Shown here one piece after another: positions 22,500-28,863 of a stretch of 28,863 nucleotides of DNA. Every line of letters starts with the position of its first letter. The stretch's first letter is position 1. This stretch comes from Lachnospiraceae bacterium (GTDB lineage Bacteria > Bacillota > Clostridia > Lachnospirales > Lachnospiraceae). Below the pieces are notes generated by a model, which did not search any database, was not told the origin of the DNA, and saw only the letters and a program-made list of their open reading frames with translations. The translations under genes were made by a program, and so were the position numbers. Location of the stretch: contig CAAFZP010000147.1 in the NCBI GenBank assembly GCA_900767585.1, forward strand, positions 1 through 28,863. Direction: 5' to 3'.

Positions 22500-25271
22500 C
22501 TACAGTTTCTGCTCCGCATCCTCCACGCTGGCATATCCGTACAGATGCGCCATATGCGTCATGCAGTTGTAGATCAGATTTTCTCCTTTTTGCGCAAGGT
22601 CTGTGACAAATTTTCCATATAAGATAAATGTCTCGTCCGGGTAGGCGTTCAGTTCGCTGTGCATCACGCCGCGTATCGATGTCTCCGGGTTGTTTGTGTA
22701 TAAAAATCCCGCATAGCATCCCATCTTCGGGTAGCGCTCCATAAACTCCTGCAGCCAGTCCATCTGCAGTTTCACGAGATCGTCTTCTACCGTAAGCCGT
22801 TTTTCGCTTCGCACGAAAGTCGTGGCTTCCCCCACTGCGAGATCCCGCTTCACCTGTTCAAGCAGCGCATCGTCAAATGCCAGATACCGGCTTTTCCGCA
22901 TGATAAAAAATGTATTCCAGTCGTCCGCATACATGTTGCAGCCAAACCGTTTCCATTCAACTTCCACGATTTCGGCGATTGCTTCTTCGCGGTCAAACGC
23001 CGGCTCTTTGCTCCATTCGCGTGCGAGTCCCTGTTCTTCTTCGATGTCGTATTTCGTCTTTTCAATCTTCTTTTCGGTGGCAGCCTGTTTTAAATCATTC
23101 ACATATTCGCGGTAGCTTGCTTCCATCTCGGCATCCTCGACTGCCCCGAAATCGCCGCGATCCACCCGCTGCACAAGATCCTGTGCGTATACATCAAGAA
23201 ACGTATCGGTTCCTTTGACGACGCCCTGCATCTTAAGTTCCATCAGCAGATACTCGGCGATATCTTCAAAGCTGGCTGCGATTTCATCTTTATAATTCAC
23301 TTCGCCGGCACTGTAGGTGCGTCCCTCCCACGCTGCTGCCTGGGTCGGAATCACCGCGATCCGGTCTAAAATCGGCGCGACACTGTCCACCTGGGAGAGT
23401 CCCTGCATGCCTTTGCGCATCCATTTATAATATGGTGCGTATCTCTGGTTTAGAAGATAGATGATCTCCATCGTATACTGCATGCCTTTTGCCACGCAGA
23501 GAGCGGCTGTCACATAATCTTTGCGCGCCATCATACGGGCATAGTTCGTCTGGGCGGTCTGTGCAAATCCGTGCAGTTTCTCCGCAAGCCGCATCATCCA
23601 GACTTTTGTCGGATAGTATTCAAGCAGGCTGTCCCGTATCTTTGAAAATGCACCTGCATCATCCCGGAACACCATGCCATTGGTCGCTGCCGCGAGTTTT
23701 TCTTCGGAGATCTGCCGCCAGCTGTCCGGCAGGATATATCCACCCGCTTCGGTTTTCTGTACTTTGACACCGAGCAGGTTCTCATAAAATTCCCGCACGG
23801 AGGATACTCCGCGCCGGTGGGAAAGCACCTTGTTCACGGAATTGACCGGCGTTTCCACCCCCTGTTCCCGCAGAAACTCATCGCCAAAATCAACCAGCAG
23901 CTGCTCGTACGCGCGCTGCAGCATAGCTCCGATACTCCGGTAATCCTCCTCCGACAGCCACATGCAAAAACCAAGTGCAAAATCATGATCTCTGGAGATT
24001 TCATCGTCGTAGCCGAAGCATTCCGAGCCTTCCCCAACTAATCCGACTGCGATACGCGCTTCGTAATCGCCGAATTCCTCGTGGATCATCTTTGCGCCAT
24101 GTACCTCATAAAACCGCTTACATACGTGCAGCCAGTTGTGTTCCGACTCTTTTTGATAAACGTCTTCCGGCAACGTATCGACATAATCCGAAAATGCCGG
24201 TTTTTCTGTCTCTGCTTTTGCCTGGGGAGGTGTATCCGGACGCACATATCCCGGATTTGTCAGGACCTCTGTCATGCCTTCCCCATCTGCTTCCTGGCTC
24301 CGGAGCGTATCATATTCCACGCTGTCATACGCCCGCACGTTTTTCAGATATTGCACGCCGGTTCCTTTTGTCTCCCGACTCACCGGTTCCGCGTCAAATG
24401 CGCTGTCATGTTTTTTCAGTTCTTCCGCCATCCGGTTTGCCTGGTTGTACCGCTCTTCCATCCGCAGGTACGTGTCATTTTTTCCGACATGTTTCTCGAT
24501 TTCCTGCATCGCCTGCTCATAATACCCCGCAGCCTGCACATAATCTTCTTTCATCGAAAGCGCATCTCCCATCGTGGAGAGTGCCAGTCCATAATGATAA
24601 TCTCTTTTTCCGTCCCATTCAAAAATCCGGAGTGCTTTTGCGAGGCAGTCACACGCCTCATCGTAGATCGTCTCAGCCGCCAGGGCATCCATCTTCTGTC
24701 CGTCCGCTCCGGTTGCCACACCACCGGCGATCTGCAGCAGTGTCTCTGCCAGGTTGCACCGCGTCACCGCCTGTTCCATCCATGCATTTTCGTTCAGATC
24801 TACGACAGCAAGCGCCCGCCGGTACATCACTTCCGCTTTTCTCCATTCCCCGGTTTTTTCAAAAAGCATCGCCCAATTGCTATAAAGCTCCGAAAACGCA
24901 AAATCGCCTGCCTGAAGTTTCTCCCGGTAGATCACTTCCACACGTTCATACAGACTTTGCGCTTTCATCCCATAGCCAAATGCGCGGTAAGCATTCGCCA
25001 CATTCACAAGCCGGTTTGCATATGGCACAGTCCCCTCGATTCCAAGCTTCACGAGCATATCCTCGATATCCGTACAGTAGCGCAACCCCTTCATGTTCTG
25101 TCCGGAATCGCGGCAGAGTCCCACCATCTCATTCATCAGGGAAAGCGCAGAGTTGTAGTCCTTTTCGTCTTCCGCCATCTCGATATGTGTCGTCAAAAAC
25201 TCCTCGATATCTTCTAAGGAATGTGTCCCAAACATATTATCATAATCCATCAAAACCTGGTTGATATCCAT
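22500..25271 (-). CDS. TPR / DUF4037 / DUF4125 protein
   Basis: 923 residues, cytoplasmic. Residues 1-290 form a run of TPR-like helical repeats (for example YSNWAMLFEKTGEWRKAEVM, ALSTMGDALSMKEDYVQAAG). After a polar linker (290-375) comes a DUF4037 domain, with GEGSECFGYDDEISRDHDF at about 414-431. That GS-x-x-x-G-x-D-D-x-S-D-x-D pattern is nucleotidyltransferase-like. The C-terminal ~190 residues match DUF4125 (VEVEWKRFGCNMYADDWNTF; GFLYTNNPETSIRGVMHSEL). The family is common in Clostridia; the substrate is unknown, but a tRNA or protein nucleotidyltransferase is conceivable from the motif. ATG 25269-25271 follows GAGGAGGG. It lies 96 nt behind the acyltransferase gene on the same strand. 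Confidence 0.85.
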   Translation of the reverse strand: MDINQVLMDYDNMFGTHSLEDIEEFLTTHIEMAEDEKDYNSALSLMNEMVGLCRDSGQNMKGLRYCTDIEDMLVKLGIEGTVPYANRLVNVANAYRAFGYGMKAQSLYERVEVIYREKLQAGDFAFSELYSNWAMLFEKTGEWRKAEVMYRRALAVVDLNENAWMEQAVTRCNLAETLLQIAGGVATGADGQKMDALAAETIYDEACDCLAKALRIFEWDGKRDYHYGLALSTMGDALSMKEDYVQAAGYYEQAMQEIEKHVGKNDTYLRMEERYNQANRMAEELKKHDSAFDAEPVSRETKGTGVQYLKNVRAYDSVEYDTLRSQEADGEGMTEVLTNPGYVRPDTPPQAKAETEKPAFSDYVDTLPEDVYQKESEHNWLHVCKRFYEVHGAKMIHEEFGDYEARIAVGLVGEGSECFGYDDEISRDHDFALGFCMWLSEEDYRSIGAMLQRAYEQLLVDFGDEFLREQGVETPVNSVNKVLSHRRGVSSVREFYENLLGVKVQKTEAGGYILPDSWRQISEEKLAAATNGMVFRDDAGAFSKIRDSLLEYYPTKVWMMRLAEKLHGFAQTAQTNYARMMARKDYVTAALCVAKGMQYTMEIIYLLNQRYAPYYKWMRKGMQGLSQVDSVAPILDRIAVIPTQAAAWEGRTYSAGEVNYKDEIAASFEDIAEYLLMELKMQGVVKGTDTFLDVYAQDLVQRVDRGDFGAVEDAEMEASYREYVNDLKQAATEKKIEKTKYDIEEEQGLAREWSKEPAFDREEAIAEIVEVEWKRFGCNMYADDWNTFFIMRKSRYLAFDDALLEQVKRDLAVGEATTFVRSEKRLTVEDDLVKLQMDWLQEFMERYPKMGCYAGFLYTNNPETSIRGVMHSELNAYPDETFILYGKFVTDLAQKGENLIYNCMTHMAHLYGYASVEDAEQKL

Positions 25272-25367
25272 CTATTTCCCTCCTCTGATTCCCTTATATG
25301 CCTTGCGCTGCTCTCGTAGGCGCGCGGTCTCCTGCTATATGCATAGTCGCCGCCAGGATATCTCCTG

Positions 25368-26087
25368 CTAAGATGCAGCAGCCTCAAGCTTCATCGCATC
25401 GATGATCCGGTTACGCACCATACGCGCAATCTGTTCTGTTGTAAGCCCCTCATATTCCTCCGGATAGATTGCCGGCAGAAACTGTACCTGCGTGCGCACG
25501 CGCCGCAGGGAATTCACCTCAAACGGTTTGTACGAATCGATCAAAAGTACCGGAACGATCGGACAGCCTGCCCGCACCGCGCATTTGAAAGCCCCCGGCA
25601 TAAATTCCTTGACCGCATTCCGGTTATGGAAATACCCACCCTCCGGAAAAATGATATAACGCCGGCCACATTTCACTTCGTCGGTCACTTTGTGTACCGC
25701 TTCCACCTGACTTTTGATGTCGGTCTTGTCGATCCGGCAGCCATCAATCAATGTCATGAACTGATCTACGATGACCATATGCGACCGTCTTGCATCCATC
25801 ATAACCGTGCAGGGCTTTTTATGAGCGTCCATGATTCCAAGCGCATCATACTTTCCCTGATGATTCGAATACAGGATATACCCGCCTTCTTCCGGCAGAT
25901 TTTCGCTGCCTGTCACACTTGTGCGGATCCTTCCGTTTCGCTTCATAATATGAATGACACGGAGCGCCACCCGGTAGCGGTCCCGCTCGGTATACCGTTC
26001 CGCATGCTTTTCTATGTAATTTCCCTTCGCAATATAAAAAATGATATAAGGAAGAGAGATGATGATCACATACCAAAATCTGAGCAT
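25368..26087 (-). CDS. 1-acyl-sn-glycerol-3-phosphate acyltransferase (PlsC family)
   Basis: 239 residues. One N-terminal membrane helix (about 2-20) is followed by the PlsC fold. The catalytic motif NHQGKYD at 75-81 supplies H76 and D81 (NHx4D form), FPEGGY is at 147-152, and PIVPVLLIDSYKPF is the fourth block. These enzymes acylate lysophosphatidic acid to phosphatidic acid at the inner membrane face. ATG 26085-26087 follows GGAGAAG. A terminator at 26105-26140 separates it from the gene upstream, so it heads its own unit, possibly with the TPR/DUF4037 gene. Confidence 0.92.
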   Translation of the reverse strand: MLRFWYVIIISLPYIIFYIAKGNYIEKHAERYTERDRYRVALRVIHIMKRNGRIRTSVTGSENLPEEGGYILYSNHQGKYDALGIMDAHKKPCTVMMDARRSHMVIVDQFMTLIDGCRIDKTDIKSQVEAVHKVTDEVKCGRRYIIFPEGGYFHNRNAVKEFMPGAFKCAVRAGCPIVPVLLIDSYKPFEVNSLRRVRTQVQFLPAIYPEEYEGLTTEQIARMVRNRIIDAMKLEAAAS

Positions 26088-26104
26088 TTTTCTTCTCCAG
26101 TAAA

Positions 26105-26140
26105 AAAATAAAAGAGTCTTGTCAAAGACCCTTTTATTTT
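26105..26140 (-). terminator. Bidirectional-type terminator between two minus-strand genes
   Basis: AAAATAAAAGAGTCTT (26105-26120) pairs with AAGACCCTTTTATTTT (26125-26140), with a 4-nt loop and one internal mismatch. On the minus strand T-rich sequence continues past the stem. It ends the gene whose stop is at 26179. Confidence 0.82.
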
Positions 26141-26178
26141 AACACTGAATTGCTCGAAATAGCAAACCTTTTGTGCAT

Positions 26179-26832
26179 TTATTCGTTTTCTTTGGACTTG
26201 TAATAGTCCTCGAACAGTTTATTGGCTGCTTCCATCGTCTTGCTGCTGATGTCCGGAAGTTCCTTGCCCCATGCACCGGTCGCCTGTTTGTAGCCTTTTT
26301 CCATCGCACGCTGCATCTCCTGCATCTTGTCCACGTCATCGCCGGCGAGCGCACTTGCAAAATCAAACAATCTCTGTGATGTCTGCTTGACACCCCAGTA
26401 TCCATCCTCGGAAATATCTTCCTGTGCCTGTGCTTTTGCTGCCGCATCCACAGTGAAGTTTCCATCTGCAAATATCTTCCAGATAGAATCATCTCCCTGT
26501 GCAATTCCATACGTACCAGCCTGCTTACCAAGCATCTGGGATACGAGATTTGTGAGACTGTTCTGTCTGCTCTCCTGATCCGCTTTGAGCTGCTTTACCA
26601 AAGCCGCGCGGTCTTCCTTGCTCATCTTATTGATGGAATATGGTGCCTTGGCACTTTCCTGTGTTCCTTTTTCATAGACGGCATCCGTCGAAGCGCCTGT
26701 CGCATCTGCCTGTACTTTGGAACCGGCATCCGCTGCGATCTTCTGATCTGTCTCCGTCGCTGCAACATTGTAACCGGAGATCTTCTCCCCGGCAGCCTGC
26801 ATACCTGCCATTGCATTTACTGTCATTCCCAT
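26179..26832 (-). CDS. Conserved hypothetical protein of Lachnospiraceae type
   Basis: 217 residues, mostly helical, soluble, without signal peptide. The N-terminal half is Ala/Asp/Lys-rich and probably disordered. The C-terminal half is conserved-looking: EDGYWGVKQTSQRLFDFASA, DVDKMQEMQRAMEKGYKQAT and WGKELPDISSKTMEAANKLF. The phrase GYKxATxAWGxxLPDIS recurs in proteins of Clostridia that I remember as hypothetical or loosely annotated (DUF5610-like), but I cannot confirm a family. ATG 26830-26832 follows AAGGAGA. It stands alone between the 15-bp repeat region and a strong terminator. Confidence 0.72.
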   Translation of the reverse strand: MGMTVNAMAGMQAAGEKISGYNVAATETDQKIAADAGSKVQADATGASTDAVYEKGTQESAKAPYSINKMSKEDRAALVKQLKADQESRQNSLTNLVSQMLGKQAGTYGIAQGDDSIWKIFADGNFTVDAAAKAQAQEDISEDGYWGVKQTSQRLFDFASALAGDDVDKMQEMQRAMEKGYKQATGAWGKELPDISSKTMEAANKLFEDYYKSKENE

Positions 26833-27131
26833 GTTTATCTGTCTCCTTCCTTAGAATCATATGCACGTCCCTGTGCTTTTGGAGATGGAACCCACCTCTG
26901 ATTATATTATCGGATATTTGTCATATATAGTTAACTGCCTGCCACGAATCCTGCCGCATCTTTTCCATGTAAATTACGTAGATGCAGACCAAATCGATGT
27001 AAATCGAGTCGTGTAAATCGAGTCGATGCAAATCAAATTGATGTAAATCAAGTGGATGTAAATCAAATCGATGTATATCAGATCGACGCAAATCAGGTCG
27101 ATGTTAATCAAGTCGATGTTAATCAAGTCGA
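26833..27131. other. Intergenic region dominated by a degenerate 15-bp array
   Basis: About 300 nt between the radical SAM gene and the conserved hypothetical gene. Roughly half is the 15-bp array described separately. The rest (26850-26965) is AT-rich, and TATAAT-like sequences near 26902-26915 on the minus strand probably include the promoter of the downstream gene, without a convincing -35. No gene was found. Confidence 0.6.
26966..27129. repeat. 15-bp tandem repeat, about 11 degenerate units
   Basis: Unit GATGTAAATCAAGTC. Clear units start at 26981, 26996, 27025, 27040, 27055, 27070, 27085, 27100 and 27115, plus one 14-nt unit at 27011 and a degenerate one at 26966. The last two units are identical and drift increases to the left. 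The array abuts the stop codon of the radical SAM gene (27132). On the plus strand the clear part reads DVNQV repeats but has no start codon, and the 14-nt unit breaks frame. Confidence 0.9.
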
Positions 27132-27761
27132 TTAATGAAACGGTCGAATCCGGTAGGTTACGCCTAATTCATCGCAGATTGCCTGGCATCTTGCCTCTTC
27201 TTCCCGCGTGATCGTCGTCTCTACGGTGCTTAAAACAACCTTTGGCACATACCGCTTCGCATCCTTCGCGAACTTCAGCATCGCCTCGAACGAACCGTCG
27301 CCGAATTTGCTGCGCACAATCTCCTGATACCGCTTGGCATCCGGAGTGTTCAGGCTGATGGAGATCGTATCGATCAGTCCTGCAAATTTCGGTGTGATAT
27401 CTTCGTTCCAGATCAGATCTCCGAGACCGTTTGTATTGATACGGATCGGCTTATCATAATGTGCTTTCAGGTATTTTGCGACCGCAAGCAGTGCATCTAA
27501 CCGTTCCGTCGGCTCACCAAATCCGCAGAATACAATCTCATCATACGGAGCAACATCCGTCTTCTCAAATTCCGCGATCACTTCGTCCACGCTCGGCTCG
27601 TGTTCGAGCCACAGAGGTGCATCATTTACCTCCGATACGTGGTCGCGTGTCTGCCGCTCGCAGAACGTGCATGCACATGGGCAGCGATTCGTCAGGTTCA
27701 CATACAAACCGTTATGCACTTTATATAATATCGTCATTGCTTTTCTTACTTCACTACTCAT
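27132..27761 (-). CDS. TatD-associated radical SAM protein
   Basis: 209 residues. The 4Fe-4S/SAM signature is RCPCACTFCER, with C27, C31 and C34 (CxxxCxxC). GFGEPTERLD (80-89) binds the SAM amino group, followed by RINTNGLGDLIW and ISISLNTPDAKRY in a partial TIM barrel. There is no C-terminal extension for extra clusters, as in the short rSAM family often encoded with TatD nucleases (TIGR04038-like). The reaction is unknown. The start at 27759-27761 has AGGTGAG at good distance; GTG 27770 is an alternative. Its first 8 nt overlap the end of yhaM, which suggests coupled translation. No TatD gene lies in this window. Confidence 0.87.
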   Translation of the reverse strand: MSSEVRKAMTILYKVHNGLYVNLTNRCPCACTFCERQTRDHVSEVNDAPLWLEHEPSVDEVIAEFEKTDVAPYDEIVFCGFGEPTERLDALLAVAKYLKAHYDKPIRINTNGLGDLIWNEDITPKFAGLIDTISISLNTPDAKRYQEIVRSKFGDGSFEAMLKFAKDAKRYVPKVVLSTVETTITREEEARCQAICDELGVTYRIRPFH

Positions 27762-28704
27762 TTTTCTCACCTGTCAATCTTACATTACTTTCAAACATAC
27801 GGTTAAATCCAAGCCACTCGGTCTTATCCTCATTCTCCCGGATAATCTCGGTAAATGTCTGCAGCTTCGCATCCATATTGTCGGCATGTGCCAGAGCTAA
27901 CGCCTCGATCAGCGCCGGTTTCTTCGGGGAACCGTATTCCAGTTCGCCGTGATGTGCCAGGATGCAGTGCTTCAGTTCATTTGCAAGCTTCGGTGGGAAT
28001 CCAGGAATCTCCCGGATTTTGTCCGATATCATCATCGTGCCCATCACGATATGACCAACCAGCTGCCCCTCGTCGGTATAATCATTCTGTGGGAAATCGG
28101 AGATCTCGTCGACCTTTCCGATATCGTGGCAGATGGCTGCTGTCACGAGCAGATCGTGATTGATCACCGGGTAGTTTGCTGCGATATACTCGCAAAGTTT
28201 TGCGACCGACAGAGAATGCTCCAGCAAGCCACCGATAAACCCGTGATGAATGGATTTCGCTGCAGAATGCTTCTTGAATTTCTCTGCAAATTCCTTGTCC
28301 TCGACAAAGAACATCTCCAATAGTTTATGTAAATATTGATTTTTTACACCCTGCATCAGTCCCAGCAATTCCCGGTACATCTCATCTATATTTTTGGTGG
28401 AACATGGCATATAATCTGCAACTGCATATTCCCCCTCGTCTGCCACGCGCACGCGCTTGACATTTAATTGCAATGCACCATTGAAGCTTGTCACCTGCGC
28501 ATCGATATGGATATAGTCCATCGGCTCGAAATGTGCGATTGCATTCGAAAGCTCCCAGATCTTCGCATCCACCGTGCCGGTTTTATCCTGAAGCTGCAAA
28601 GAGTAATAGGTCTTTCCAGCCTTTGTCTTCGCTACCACTTTATTTTTACAGAGATAGATTTCCGATACCATCTCTCCATCACGCAATTCTTTGATATAAT
28701 TCAT
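27754..28704 (-). CDS. yhaM: 3'-5' exoribonuclease YhaM family
   Basis: 316 residues. An N-terminal OB fold (about 10-90: TYYSLQLQDKTGTVDAKIW) binds RNA or DNA, and an HD-type phosphohydrolase domain (about 150-290) holds LEHSLSV (H163), ICHDIGK (H193, D194), HIVMG and CILAHHGELEYGSPKKP. This layout and length match YhaM/Cbf1, a metal-dependent exoribonuclease that trims RNA 3' ends in the cytoplasm of Gram-positive bacteria. ATG 28702-28704 follows GGAGGAAG. The downstream radical SAM gene overlaps its stop. Confidence 0.92.
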   Translation of the reverse strand: MNYIKELRDGEMVSEIYLCKNKVVAKTKAGKTYYSLQLQDKTGTVDAKIWELSNAIAHFEPMDYIHIDAQVTSFNGALQLNVKRVRVADEGEYAVADYMPCSTKNIDEMYRELLGLMQGVKNQYLHKLLEMFFVEDKEFAEKFKKHSAAKSIHHGFIGGLLEHSLSVAKLCEYIAANYPVINHDLLVTAAICHDIGKVDEISDFPQNDYTDEGQLVGHIVMGTMMISDKIREIPGFPPKLANELKHCILAHHGELEYGSPKKPALIEALALAHADNMDAKLQTFTEIIRENEDKTEWLGFNRMFESNVRLTGEKNE

Positions 28705-28748
28705 GCTCTTTCTTCCTCCATCCTACGCTTCACTCTTTCCTATTTATA

Positions 28749-28863
28749 TCACTTATATATGCTTTTCGCAAGGGAGGATTCCTCCGCCTTCTTCGTCTTC
28801 ACACGTTCTTCCTGTATGTTCATTGGCTCCATATTCTCAAACCAGTTTCCCATGCTCCCCCCT
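28749..28863 (-). CDS. C-terminal end of a gene entering from the right (or a 34-residue peptide)
   Basis: The minus-strand frame is open from the window edge to a TGA at 28749-28751. It encodes GGSMGNWFENMEPMNI and then a charged tail ending SLAKSIYK. An internal ATG (28851-28853) is directly preceded by GGGGGGAG, too close to serve as a normal ribosome binding site, so the segment is more likely the tail of a longer protein. The product is not recognisable from these residues. Confidence 0.4.
   Translation of the reverse strand, partial: GGSMGNWFENMEPMNIQEERVKTKKAEESSLAKSIYK

Noticed and set aside
23975..25264. A 429-residue plus-strand open frame antisense to the TPR/DUF4037 gene
   Set aside because: The product is rich in Pro, His, Arg and Ser without domains, while the opposite strand encodes clear TPR and DUF4037 motifs.
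26966..27134. A plus-strand DVNQV-repeat protein
   Set aside because: No start codon or ribosome binding site in frame, and a 14-nt unit breaks the frame on the left.
1..28863. tRNA, rRNA, IS element or integrase
   Set aside because: No cloverleaf-like segments, ribosomal RNA signatures, transposase or integrase motifs were recognised on either strand, although the RhuM gene and the MACPF region hint at past transfer.

Overview
The window looks like a chromosomal segment of a Lachnospiraceae-type Clostridia (Bacillota). Evidence: strong AGGAGG-type ribosome binding sites, a PdaA-type spore-cortex deacetylase, a YhaM exoribonuclease, a TatD-associated radical SAM protein, an orphan TSCPD-domain protein beside murG, a C1A protease with a membrane anchor, and a TPR/DUF4037/DUF4125 protein. 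This assignment is inference from gene families; no rRNA, tRNA or CRISPR was seen.

Layout. 1-728: a RhuM-like protein running off the left edge. 816-6424: a mostly tight minus-strand cluster read from a good sigma-A-like promoter at 6480-6508: a THUMP-domain rRNA methyltransferase, a membrane-anchored C1A protease, the XTP/dITP house-cleaning enzyme, a YfcE-type phosphodiesterase and an RlmD-type 23S rRNA methyltransferase. 6574-9606: a rhodanese, a very polar small protein, a five-copy 63/64-bp repeat array, pdaA, and a repeat-tailed membrane protein whose stop overlaps the pdaA start by 4 nt. 9936-11284: the only plus-strand genes, a TSCPD protein and murG; the murG terminator lies inside the convergent downstream gene. 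11291-14384: minus strand, GT-C glycosyltransferase, VanZ-like protein, low-complexity membrane-anchored protein, and a HipB-like XRE regulator preceded by three evenly spaced operators.

14400-21412 looks accessory and appears more AT-rich than its surroundings. It holds a 40-residue peptide gene, an 1110-residue secreted GLUG-repeat protein led by a TetR regulator, and a two-gene unit: a MACPF pore-forming-type protein overlapping by 17 nt a protein with an HNH-like cysteine/histidine pattern. Three copies of a 19-bp sequence that can form alternative hairpins bound this unit, next to the debris of a deleted transporter/sensor locus (21425-22418).

22500-28863 returns to ordinary content: a TPR/DUF4037/DUF4125 protein, a PlsC-type acyltransferase, a conserved unknown protein, a 15-bp repeat array, a TatD-linked radical SAM protein, YhaM, and the tail of a gene entering from the right.

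The best candidate for an undescribed system is the MACPF/HNH-like pair. The 64-bp repeat array, the XRE operator array without a toxin, and the short peptide behind the large surface protein are the next most interesting items.
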